From assembly GCA_029851415.1 (NCBI GenBank), contig CM056743.1, positions 98,058,501-98,122,500 of the forward strand: DNA of 64,000 nt, given 5' to 3'. This DNA is from Eretmocerus hayati. Its lineage: Eukaryota > Arthropoda > Insecta > Hymenoptera > Aphelinidae. The translations under genes and the position numbers were made by a program. Positions 46,849 through 57,600 of this stretch are shown piece after piece. The notes beneath the pieces are model-generated. The model was not told where the DNA came from, did not search any database, and saw nothing but the letters and a program-made list of their open reading frames with translations. Numbering within the stretch: position 1 is the stretch's first letter; every line of letters starts with the position of its first letter.

Positions 46849-48399
46849 ATAATCAATTTCAATGGTGGGTTCCACCTACATAGTTTGGGTTTCAAGTGGA
46901 CTCCAACCGCCAAAACCACCGAAATGAAGATGAGAGGGATTTGTCTCTCAACCACAAGCATTGAATTTCAGCGGTCCTTAATCATCAAAATAGTCCCAAG
47001 GTCGCCCCAATTCCTTCGGGCGCCCTAAAAACCCTCTGAAATACGCTTAAAATCGATCATCCTTTCATTGAGTCGCATTTCGACGCACCTAAGTGAATCA
47101 TCCTCAATTCTTCTTCGTATATTTCTCAAGCAATAGCAACCGAGAACCAAATGTTTTCGGTTCGAAAACTTCGAATTTAGGCCCTAGAAAAATTATTGAA
47201 AACTGGAACCTTACTTTTTCTCATAGAAAATGACCACAGATACTCTTTTCATCTTGTTTGCCAGGAAACTGTCCGTCGAATATTGGTATTTTTAGCTATT
47301 CTCAGGAGATGGGAAGTGGTTATAGACGCCGAGAATCGTTTTGGAAACAAATTCTCATGTTACCATCACCTGCGCATGCGCCTTGATCTACGTCTCTGAA
47401 AGTTTCTTCAATCGATAGCCACTGTGATTCCTTTTGAAATGACCTCACGACAAAGTCAATTTGACGTAGTAGAACCCGAGATCTAGCTGGTCCAAAAAAA
47501 TGAGGAATTCCAAGGTATAAAATCTGTGAGGCCGTGGATCCGTAGAACCCTCTTTGATTGCCTCAGGAACGCGAATTTTGAGTCGGAGTGTTCCAGAGAT
47601 GCAAATGTTTGTTTTCCTTGTATTTGTAGGAGTACAAACCAAGTCCGTGGTCAGTTCTGTCCCTAACCTTGCTGCGCTGCTGCGTTGCTGCGCTGTTCGT
47701 CGGTCGTCGCAGGTGCGTCGTCAGCGTTTTGACGGAGTTACGCGTACCTCCCCCGGGTACTACTTCAGGCCGGCGGACTCATCGCCTTCGCGATGAGTCC
47801 CGTCGCGGCCATTACCGCTCGTTCAACCAACCTAGAAGCACACACTCTCTTTCTCCTCTATTTAGTCTCATTAAAGTTACTCTGTTCTGTAATAACTCGT
47901 GTTCCTTCCGGAAACTCCTGTCCCACGTTACACATCATTTTTGGTGCTAGGTGGGGTAGTTTCCCGCGAGTTCTTCAGAAAAGTCGAAAATTTTCGTTGA
48001 AAATTTTTCCAAAAAAAAAGTTTTCGAGATTCCGCTGCGAGAGTGTCGTGTGAGAGAAAGTGACTAGGAGACGAGAGGAAGAGCCAAGCGGAATCGAAGC
48101 CAAGCTGTTCAATTGGCCGATCATCTGGACCTGCCCACCCGCCCGTCCGCACATCAGCTCAGCGCGACTCACCGATAACACCGGGGAGATAAAGCAGCGA
48201 AGCGATCATCATACGAGCCTGTAGCGAGGTGGACATGCAGTTTTGCGTCGCTATCATCGCCTTGGCCTGCTGCAGCACTTCAGCGTAAATACCGTACCCT
48301 ATTTTTCCTCATTCTTATCTCGTTTATAGAGACGTGTGTCATCGCAATCGCATCTTTACTCTGAGCCAATTTTGAAAGAAAAAAAAAACTGAAATCGTA
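46849..48399. other. Region between the two LTR elements and gag leader of the second
   Basis: No gene is supported. The 3' part (about 47,650-48,399) is GC-richer and probably contains the 5' LTR and leader of the second Gypsy-class element. A TGGTGCTAGGTGGGG string near 47940 could be a primer site, but I found no second LTR copy downstream of env, so no LTR is called. Confidence 0.4.
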
Positions 48400-50706
48400 A
48401 TGTCCAAAATGCTGAATATGTTCTCCAAATCTAAGAGCAAGGAGACTTTAAATCAGACAGGCACTCTGCCTAAAAATGCCCACCCGAGGCCGGAAATTTT
48501 TGAGAACCCCAGCCAGAACGATCAGAATCAATTTACGGACCAGCGTGAACGTAACGCTGGAGAAGAAAATTCATACTTTGACGTGAATAATCGAGATGAA
48601 GCATGGGGATTAGATGCGACTGCGATGAATAACGCGGGAGATGAGATGGAATACGGCAATATGAGCCGGGCAAGTACGCCCCAAAATCAGTTTACGGGTC
48701 CTGCGTATCAGCAGTGGCGAGCGGGTGTGCCCGTCATAGAGGAGTCCCCGGTGCGTGTGAACGTAAATTGGCCCCCGTTGCGCGATACGGGTCAAATGTC
48801 CTATCCTGAAACGTTCTACCTGACGGGACCAAACGGGCAAATTTTCTTATGCAAGCAGCAGCCTCATGAGCAAAATATGAGGATGAGAAACACCGTTTCG
48901 TTGAATTTAAATGGGAAGCAAAACCAAAATGGTATTATTTCACAGGATAACGGCACATTTCAGAATTTAGAAAGTTATACTAATTTTAATAGAAGCTTGA
49001 ATAATTCACCAAGACCAGCAACTTCGGTCACGTTTCAGCCGAACCTGCCTCAAAATAATCCCCAAACTCTGTGGGATTCCCCACCAAAAATGGAATCAAG
49101 GCCCAAAGTTTTTAGCCAAGAACAGCATCAAAACGATTTCATGCAAAATCAAACGATTCAGGGAATATTCAAAAATCCCCAAACTCATGAGCCTGTTGCC
49201 TGTCCAAGAAAGACCGTCCCTAAATCCGGAGACTCGCCCTTTGAAAATTTCCTGCGAGGAATAGGTTTTTCGAAAATGACAGAAATGTGGAGGAAGTTGA
49301 ATCTGCGCGAGTCACAGCCAAGTCACGACAGGAATTTACAAGACATTCGTGGACAAGAATGCCACGCGACCAGGAGTAGTTCTCATCCGAATAATTTGCC
49401 TCGAGAAACCCTAGCACCACAGAATTTTAGTGCGAATTATTCGATTCCCCAACAATTTGAAGTGATAAATCAAAATGCCATGTCTCAATCATTTCCACAA
49501 ATTAATACTCAGCAGAGTGCAACACTCAATGCAGCAACCTCTCAAAACATTCATTTTCAAAATTTAGAAGAGCAGACTCAACTTTCTCAACGAAACCTAC
49601 ATTCTCCAGAACAAAATATGTCAGGATTGAGTGTATACTCACATTCACACAAAATTCTGAAAAATGTGGGCGAATTCAACGGGGAGTCGGATTCATTGGA
49701 CGCGTTCACGACTGCAGTAAGAATCGCAGCAAGCGTAGGGGGACCCGGGTCAGATCGTATTATTCTGATGAACATCTCTAGCAAATTGAGAGGAACGGCA
49801 AAGTCACTATTCGGTTCGGCAGTCCTCAAATTCGATTCTGTCGAACAATTCTTGAAAGAACTAGAGGAACAGTTTACCATGGTAGATTCCCTAGACGACA
49901 TAATGTCTGAACTGAAAAATTGTGTTAAGCGAAGAGATGAAACTTTAGAATCTTACGGCACCCGCATTCAGAAAATCCTGAGGAGATTTAAAAGTACTGC
50001 GGAATCCAAAACTCAATATACCCGGTCTGAGATAAACTCGCGCACGCGAGATGCTGATGACGCTGCGTTGACACGTTTTATCATAGGGATCGGCCCTGAA
50101 TTGGAGAGCGTTGTACGCAGCAATCGCCCGAGTAATATACGAGAGGCGGTGAAACACGCGCAACAGGCTGCTTTACAGAGAAAAAATTATCCCATTTCGG
50201 AGGGAACGGCAGAGTCGAAGTCAAGTCATACGGTAGCGAATGTGCGAATCGCAGATTCCCAGATCGTGTGTGCATATTGCGATTTGTCAAATCACGTGGA
50301 ATCGAAATGCTACAAAAAGATGAACGACAACAAAAAGTGTCAATACTGTGAGAGAGACGGGCACGATGCGAAGGTTTGTTGGGCATTAGAGAGAGATTTT
50401 GAGAAACGTGAAGTTTATATCGATCGCCCGAGCACACGTCGCGGACGAGGAGGTGGTTATCGCGGTAGAGGCAGAGGCCGCGGGTACAACGGTAACAGTT
50501 ACGGGCAAAACGACGCTCCATGGCACCGTGAGAACAACTATTTGCAAGACCCTAATCAAGCCCAGGCCCAAGCCCAAGCCCACTCCCAACCTCAAAATCA
50601 ACCCCAAGCCCAGAACTCTCAATCACCGCCAGTGGGTAACCCTCAGACTCCACCCGCTCAGCCCCAAAACCAGTCGAGCCCAAGTGTAAACCAGCATTTA
50701 AACTAG
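48400..50706 (+). CDS. Gag polyprotein with two zinc knuckles and RGG tail
   Basis: Intact 768-codon frame. It makes the capsid and nucleocapsid parts of the retroelement particle. Residues 1 to ~410 are Asn/Gln-rich and low in hydrophobic residues. About 420-600 form a Ty3/Gypsy gag core (VGEFNGESDSLDAFTTAV ... LKNCVKRRDETLESYGTRI). Two Cys-x2-Cys-x4-His-x4-Cys knuckles follow (CAYCDLSNHVESKC near 50269 and CQYCERDGHDAKVC near 50340). Next come an Arg/Gly-rich patch (RGRGGGYRGRGRGRG) and a Gln/Pro/Ala-rich tail with Gln-Ala repeats. The ATG at 48400 follows an A-rich stretch and is the first in the frame. The stop (TAG, 50704-50706) is directly preceded by the TTTAAAC heptamer that would shift ribosomes into pol. 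Confidence 0.88.
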   Translation: MSKMLNMFSKSKSKETLNQTGTLPKNAHPRPEIFENPSQNDQNQFTDQRERNAGEENSYFDVNNRDEAWGLDATAMNNAGDEMEYGNMSRASTPQNQFTGPAYQQWRAGVPVIEESPVRVNVNWPPLRDTGQMSYPETFYLTGPNGQIFLCKQQPHEQNMRMRNTVSLNLNGKQNQNGIISQDNGTFQNLESYTNFNRSLNNSPRPATSVTFQPNLPQNNPQTLWDSPPKMESRPKVFSQEQHQNDFMQNQTIQGIFKNPQTHEPVACPRKTVPKSGDSPFENFLRGIGFSKMTEMWRKLNLRESQPSHDRNLQDIRGQECHATRSSSHPNNLPRETLAPQNFSANYSIPQQFEVINQNAMSQSFPQINTQQSATLNAATSQNIHFQNLEEQTQLSQRNLHSPEQNMSGLSVYSHSHKILKNVGEFNGESDSLDAFTTAVRIAASVGGPGSDRIILMNISSKLRGTAKSLFGSAVLKFDSVEQFLKELEEQFTMVDSLDDIMSELKNCVKRRDETLESYGTRIQKILRRFKSTAESKTQYTRSEINSRTRDADDAALTRFIIGIGPELESVVRSNRPSNIREAVKHAQQAALQRKNYPISEGTAESKSSHTVANVRIADSQIVCAYCDLSNHVESKCYKKMNDNKKCQYCERDGHDAKVCWALERDFEKREVYIDRPSTRRGRGGGYRGRGRGRGYNGNSYGQNDAPWHRENNYLQDPNQAQAQAQAHSQPQNQPQAQNSQSPPVGNPQTPPAQPQNQSSPSVNQHLN
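50697..50703 (+). promoter_or_regulatory. Candidate -1 ribosomal frameshift site TTTAAAC
   Basis: T TTA AAC sits in the gag frame immediately before the gag TAG, the canonical X-XXY-YYZ arrangement. After a -1 slip, pol is open from 50703 with no stop. A short GC-rich inverted repeat (atgcgcc / ggcgcat, 50729-50743) lies ~25 nt downstream and might contribute a stimulatory structure, though the spacing is longer than usual and its loop is minimal. Confidence 0.7.
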
Positions 50707-52076
50707 ATGCTCGTCCGTTGCACCCCCCATGCGCCGGGCGCATCGATGAAGTGATCAGAATCGCGTCGCAGATGAACAAAAAAAACGACAACGAAAGGTC
50801 AGCACTCGATTTTTTGTCAGACGGAAAATTATCATCTGGAAAAAAATTGGTGCATGATGCAGTAAGTGAGGGATGCGAGAGTGATAGCACTTCATCATTG
50901 CCCCAGGTGAAAATTCGTACAACTGTCATAAAATTTTTGAAAACAGGTGTAATTCCACCGATTGTAGAGTTTGAGAGTCACGAAACTTCAAGTAACAAAG
51001 CCAAACTATACATAGACTCTGGAGCAGATGTGTGTATTATTAAAGAAAGTAAGGTGAAGAATTTGAATCAAATTGATGACTCTGAATTATTAATAACTAA
51101 TGGAGTGGCAAAAGGTGAATTTAAATCGATGGGAACGATTAGAATCAAAATGAATGGCATGCAATGGCAATTTCATGTCGTCCCCGACACTATTTTATTA
51201 GAATGTGATGGATTGGTCGGTTGGGATTTTTTGACTAGATATGGAGGTAAATTAAACCCCAAAGCCCGCTGCCTCGAATTTAGAAATTTCTCGATTCCCT
51301 TTGTCTATAGTGAAAAGATTAGAGTGCCACCGAATATGAGAAGACTGATCAGAGTCAAAATAATTAATGATGAAGAAGAGGGCTGGGTTCCTCAAACACA
51401 CATCGCAGAAGGAATTTCATTCGGAGAATTTTTGGCCAAAAATGTTAATGGATTCGGAATAGCAGAAATAAGCAACGTGACTGATGAACCTATATACATT
51501 GATACACCTGAAATTAAATTGGAAAAGTACGAAAAAATTATACCCTGGAACAATGATGAAGTAGAGTGTTGCATCAAAGGGGAAGATGCAATTTGTTACA
51601 TTCGTAGGCTATACACAGACGCAGCCACACCAGAAGAAAAAACTTCTGAGGAGTCCTGCGATAACGATAACGATAAGAGCGCACGCGATAAAGCAGCGGC
51701 CGAGCGCGTAGAAATTTTGATGAAGCTCGTAGACATCGAGGGTTGTAATGAGGAAGAGGTTGAGCATGTGCGAAACCTTATCAGCATAGACCCATGGCGG
51801 TTTGGCTTAGAAGGCGAGCCGTTGCCAGCCACGCATTTAATTGAGCATAAAATTCAATTGAAAACGGGGAAACCAATCAAAGCAAATAGATATAGATTAC
51901 CCCCAGCCTTAACAGGCCCTATGATTGAAGAAGTAAAAAAATTTCGTGACTTGGGCATACTTCGCCCGTCCAGATCGCCATGGAGATCTAACTGCTTTTT
52001 GGTACCAAAATCGCCGGCAAAGGACGGAACGAAAAGGTACCGGCTCGTAGCCGATTTTCGCCCACTTAATGAAGAT
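50703..52076 (+). pseudogene. Pol, 5' part: aspartic protease and start of reverse transcriptase (cut by an insertion)
   Basis: In the -1 frame relative to gag and open from the slippery site, so no ATG is needed. The retroviral-type protease active site reads YIDSGADVCII (~51010-51042), with the flap/GLVGWDFLTRYGG block near 51212-51245. The N-terminal RT region follows: LIEHKIQLKTGKPI (~51838), RYRLPPAL, EEVKKFRDLGILRPSRSPW (~51925-51980), FLVPK and RLVADFRPLNE (~52042-52074). The frame then runs into foreign sequence at 52077 (AGAT duplication 52073-52076) and stops at 52302. The rest of RT resumes at 54637. The protease part itself appears intact. Confidence 0.85.
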
Positions 52077-53857
52077 GATGAATTCCACGCCAACGCGACC
52101 TACGAAAAGGGGTCATCTCTCAGATTCTTTTTTAACCTTTTTCTTTCGATTCTATGGCTCAAAATAGGAATTTCTGACCACCTATGGGGCCCAAAAGAAA
52201 TTCCTCCTCTCCATTGCACGCACATCCGTCAAGAGACCGAAAATTTATCGTATAAAAATCGATGCTCTCTTATTCACAAAAATGGTAATATTTCGAGTTT
52301 TTGAATAGCTATCGATTTGCGGGTTGCGGCATCTGAAAGGGCATCAAAAAACCTATCGAAAACGTTCTTGGAGATTCCTTTTCTGTGATTTCGGGGCCTC
52401 CTGGAGGCAAAAGAGTGTTTTTCACTAAAATGTTGATTTCTCAAAAAGCCATTTTTTTTATTTTTTTAAAATCACATATTCGACGTAAAATTTTGCGTTC
52501 TTTTGAAAAAAATGGGTTTCAGAGAAGTTTAGGGCGATCCAAGTGACTTATGAGCCATTTTTTGGAAATTCGATTTTTTCGGTTTCAGAAAAAGGCAATT
52601 TTCTGCGCATGCGCACAAACGTAGACTTTCGGCGCCACTTTCAATGGAAAGCTGACAAAATTTCCTATAAAATGACTACCTGCAAAGTTGAAATTCATGC
52701 ACTGAAACGCGATCTGCAAGGATTAATTATGTCGAATCATAATCACATGGAAATTCAGCCCATTAAGGCCTTCGTGGCGCCTGCTGAGATGACACATTCA
52801 CGAGATCTTCTCGGGGATCAATTTTGAGTACGAAATTGACCCGAAAAAAATTCGGACCACATGGTTTCAACGTAAAATTGTATAAACTTTCAAAATATGC
52901 GATGAAAAACCCCGTTTGAGGCGAACCAGAGGTGCTACATTCAATTTTTTGCCAGAAAATACGATATTTCACAATCAAAATTGCGAAAAATTGAATGTAG
53001 CACCTCGGGTTCGCCTCAAACGGGGTTTTTCATCGCATATTTTGAAAGTTCATACAATTTTACGTTGAAACCATGTGGTCCGAATTTTTTTCAGGTCAAT
53101 TTCGTACTCAAAATTGAGTCCCGAGAAGATCTCGTGAACGTGTCATCTCAGCAGGCGCCACGAAGGCGTTAATGGGCTGAATTTTCATGTGATTTTGATT
53201 CGATATAATTAATCCTTGCAGATCGCGTTTCAGTGCATGAATTTCAACATTGCAGGTAGTCATTTTATAGGAAATTTTGTCAGCTTTCCATTGAAAGTAG
53301 CGCCGAAAGTCTACGTTTGTGCGCATGCGCAGAAAATCGCCTTTTTCTGAAACCGAAAAAATCGAATTTCCAAAAAATGGCTCATAAGTCACTTGGATCC
53401 TCCCAAACTTCTCTGAAACCCATTTTTTTCAAAAGAACGCAGAATTTTACGTCGAATATGTGATTTTAAAGAAATAAAAAAATGGCTTTTTGAGAAATCA
53501 ACATTTTAGTGAAAAACACTCTTTTGCCTCCAGGAGGCCCCGAAATCACAGAAAAGGAATTTCCAACAACGTTTTCGATAGGTTTTTTGATGCCCTTTCA
53601 GATGCCGCAACCCGCAAATCGATAGCTATTCAAAAACTCGAAATATTCCCATTTTTGTGAATAAAAGAGCATCGATTTTTATACGATAAATTTTCGGTCT
53701 GTTGACGGATGTGCGTGCAATGGAGAGGAGGAATTTCTTTTGGGCCCCATAGGTGGTCAGAAGTTCCTATTTTGAGCCATAGAATCGAATGAAAAAGGTT
53801 AAAAAAGAATCTGAGAGATGACCCCTTTTCGTAGGTCGCGTTGGCGTGGAATTCATC
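52077..53857. repeat. Fold-back element with ~875-bp arms
   Basis: 52077-~52950 is the reverse complement of ~52985-53857 at high identity, around a ~35-bp unpaired centre (tgccagaaaatacgatattt...). Open frames such as 52543-52827 and 53108-53392 encode the same peptide on opposite strands because they lie on the two arms. They show no known domain. Confidence 0.88.
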
Positions 53858-54095
53858 ATCTTCATTAAGTGGGCGAAAATCGGCTACGAGCCGGTACCTT
53901 TTCGTTCCGTCCTTTGCCGGCGATTTTGGTACCAAAAAGCAGTTAGATCTCCATGGCGATCTGGACGGGCGAAGTATGCCCAAGTCACGCAATTTTTTTA
54001 CTTCTTCAATCATAGGGCCTTTTAAGGCTGGGGGTAATCTATATCTTTTTGCTTTGATTGGTTTCCCCGTTTTCAATTGAATTTTATGCTCAATT
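53858..54095 (-). repeat. Inverted duplicate of the flanking RT segment
   Basis: The minus strand repeats 51839-52076 (start of RT, from the LIEHKIQLK to RPLNE motifs) with a few substitutions (for example Asn to Lys and Phe to Leu changes). It joins the inner end of the fold-back element at the same AGAT/GATGAATTCC junction as the authentic copy. Confidence 0.88.
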
Positions 54096-54097
54096 GC

Positions 54098-54491
54098 GAA
54101 TGAGCGGAAGTTCCCACTCTTTGAATAATATATAACCAACTGAAGGAATATACGATGATGATGATGGAAGGAGCGGAAGCTCCCACCCTTTGGATGATAT
54201 ATAACCAGCTGATGAAATAAATATTGATAGTAATGGAAGAAACGGAAGCTCCTACTCTTTGGATGATATATCACCAGCGGATAAGATTCATGTTGATAAT
54301 AAAGAATGACCCCCGGAATTCAACCCATAACTACGCATAAAGAAAAAAAGTTAGAATTTTTTGGAAGGAACTTACCTCAATGTTATAATTTGTAGGAAGA
54401 AATCGAGAGAGACTTGAAAAAGAGATGGAATTCCACAAATACGAAGATAATGACTATTTTTTGTCATATCAATGTATAATTGTACTTTATT
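54098..54491 (+). repeat. Second copy of the post-env segment of the 25.8 kb element
   Basis: Near-identical to 45853-46247, same orientation, including the three ~70-bp internal repeats. Neither end carries LTR sequence, so it did not arrive as a whole element. Filler DNA captured during break repair is a reasonable inference. Confidence 0.85.
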
Positions 54492-54636
54492 GCAATGGAG
54501 AGGAGAAATTTCTTTTGGGCCCCATAGGTGGTTAGAAGTTCCAATTTTGGGCCATAGAATCGAATGAAAAAGGTTAAAAAAGAATCTGAGAGATGACCCC
54601 TTTTCGTAGGTCGCTTTGGCGTGGAATTCATCAGAT

Positions 54637-57600
54637 ACGATTGGCACTTGCCAGCCTCTCTCATTTTCAGCCGATATTATAGATAAACTATCTGGCGCAC
54701 GGTACATAACGGTAGTAGATTTACTTCACGGGTTCTTTCAAATAAAAGTGCATGAAGAATCTGCGAAATATTCGGCAATAAGCACTCCGCTTGGCCACAT
54801 GGAATTCGCACGCATGGCGCAAGGTATGCAAACGAGCCCTGATACGCTGAACGAGGCTATCTTTATGGCTCTTGCTAAGCTCTCTCCCGATGACGCGGAT
54901 TCTTACTGCGATGATCTGTACGTATGGGCTGATTCTTTAGAAGAACATGATAGAAAATTCAGTAAACTTATGGATTGCTTAAAGGAAGCTAACCTTGTTT
55001 TGTCACCCCCGAAATGCCAATTTTTGAAGCGTGAAGCCAAGGTCCTAGGCCATATTGTCGGTAATGGCCACATAAAACCCAATCCGGACAAAGTCGCGGC
55101 TATCCGAGGGTATCCAGTGCCCAATAAAAACATCCGGAAAGTGCGTCAATTTCTCGGACTCACGGGATATTATAGGCGCTTCATTGAAAACTACGCGAAA
55201 ATCGCAAAACCTCTGACCGATCTTTTGAAAAAAGATGAACCGTTCGTGTGGGGCCGCGAGCAGCAACGCGCATTCGAGACCTTGCGCGACTCGCTCTGCT
55301 CTGAAAGCGTTTTGGCTAGCCCAGAGATTTCAAATAACGAAAATTTTATTGTGTTTGCGGATGCTTGCGATTATTCAGTAGCATCCATTTTGGCCATAGG
55401 AAGTATTAACAGTAATCGGCCGGTAGCATATCATTCGAAAGTATTAAAAGGTGCAGCTTTGAATTGGCCTATTCTTGATAAAGAGTTTGAAGCTATAGTA
55501 CAAGCTTGCGAAGCTTACAGGCCATATTTGTACGGGCGAAAATTTATGGTAGTTACAGATCGCGAGCCACTGCGCCATTTCCAAAAGTGTCAGAATGACA
55601 CGAGATATAACCGTCAGAAAGCGAAGGTCAGGGGGTTCAATTTTAATATTGTATATAGGTCTTTTAAGCAGAACGCAGCGGCAGACGCATTGTCGCGCAA
55701 TCCAGTCATGAAAGAAGGGGAGGTAAACCCAGAACTCCCGCGAAGCGAACTGTACGCACTTGCCGAGCAGCAAGAAAAAGAGAACCCTTCTTGCTACGCT
55801 GATTGCCCTCCAGGACGGATTTTCAAAACCCGCGCGCATCGTGTCATAGACGGGGACAAGACGAGAATCTCCGAGACTGAATCGACAGACGCGGAAAATC
55901 AACTTTCGAAAAAGAAAATTGCCAAAGCCCCACGCGAGTCGGAGTCCGAAATTGAAGCAAGCCAGGAACTAAGAAAGCAGAAGAGGCCTAGAAAAACTTT
56001 CCAAAAAACTCGATCATCTCAACGCCTGAGAGACCGTTATCCGACTCTTGAAATCCACGCGTTGCCGCGCACGCACGTAGTTAACGAAACCCAAATAGCG
56101 AGAGAAAATGTGGAAATGCTGTCAGACCCTCCTTTGGAAATTTTAGAACCAAAAATTCAATATTCAAATATTGTTACAAGTCCTTCTCTTGAACAAACTC
56201 GCAAAGATGAGCCCAAAATGATTTCAAAAAATGCAAAACCTGGAGTTGCAAAAGCACAACCTGAAATAAAGAGTATTGAAATTATCCAGAATGAGTCCCA
56301 AAGTATTAATGAGAAGTCGGAAATTAAAAATCCGAAGATCCAAGAGAATACGGAGGCTCAGACAGCAATTCCAATCACAACCGCAGTCGGGTATTTTGTC
56401 GATTTTTCAATACGCGACGAGAGCGGCGAATTAGTAGCGCAGGGCGACGGGGGCCCTCTATTCATAAAAGCAGTATCGCATCGAGTTAGCGATCCGTCGG
56501 ATGAGCGATTCGAACAAGCCGTAAGGCAAAGCGCAAGTTTTCACGTTGAGTCGAGCACTTCGCAATATAACTCGCAGACCGATAAGCAGCATTCCACAGA
56601 GAAAGAGACGGGCAATATACAGCAGCTCCCAGGCACTCGTATTCTCTCTCCACGCGGTGGCTCGGGCAGCGTTCACCCCGTACCGGGCGAGTTAAGCGTC
56701 GCGAGTGAATTGGCAGCAGAGGTAGAATCGATGCCTCCGCCACTCGTAAATTTGCCAAAGCCCTCAGCTGCAATCGAACTCGCGTTGGATGAAAAATTCC
56801 AACACTTCAGACCATATGACGCGTGTGCAGAGAGTTTCAAGCTTTTTGATAGAATTACTGACATTCCAAATCTTCCAAAAGGCAACTGCCTATTCTGGTC
56901 CCTGATTCGAATTGAAAATTTGGATATCAATGCTTTAGAAATGAGATCGGACCTCTTGAATAGGGGCCAATTTTTATTAGAATCTTGCGCGGATACAGAG
57001 GCAACGGTGAAGATTTTATCGAGCTCTGAAGAATTTGGAAACGACGACTGTATATTTCTATTCTCACGCCTATACAGCAGAAATGTCTGCGTGCACACGT
57101 TGGATGAGAAAGGCAAAATTTCATATAATATAACACGCGCAAATGGGAGCGCAGATTTCATCCACTTACATTTAGATATGCCAGCCGAGCACTTCACGCC
57201 CCTCCTGCCGATTCAGGGAAATACGGAGACAGACTCGCGCGTAACCGTCGACAGAAGCGGCAGATTCGACGAAAACGGATCGGATCGTGGATTTGAACCC
57301 GAGGAAGCGCCGACCGTAATGGATATCTCTCAAACCAATAGTCAACCCCAAGCGCAACCAGAGAGCCACGTAACTCGAGCAAAAGCTCACTCGTCAGCTT
57401 TAGAGAAATATCAAGTTGCGCAAGCTCGTCCACCTCGTGAAAAGCTACCATGGGCATTGGGTGACGATCAGCTTGCGCAACCATTGCAAAAAATACTTGC
57501 AGTCGACGTGCATGCATTTCGATACCGAGAAAACTTAGTATTCCTTGCCTCGTGTGATGGCTATATGGAATCTGAAACTATCGCATCACTACTCGAAAGG

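Larger units (their letters stand above)
52077..54632. mobile_element. 2.56 kb composite insertion in RT
   Basis: AGAT occurs directly before (52073-52076) and after (54633-54636) the insert, and both outer ends are GATGAATTCCACGCC in inverted orientation. Inside, in order: a fold-back element (52077-53857); an inverted 238-bp copy of the flanking pol (53858-54095); a ~394-bp segment matching 45853-46247; and a 141-bp copy of the fold-back element's end (54492-54632). One transposition cannot produce this layout. I infer a fold-back insertion followed by an inverted duplication with filler DNA, or an assembly error at a palindrome. Confidence 0.8.

Noticed and set aside
52543..53392. A 94-residue protein encoded on both strands
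   Set aside because: Explained by the two arms of the fold-back element; no known domain.
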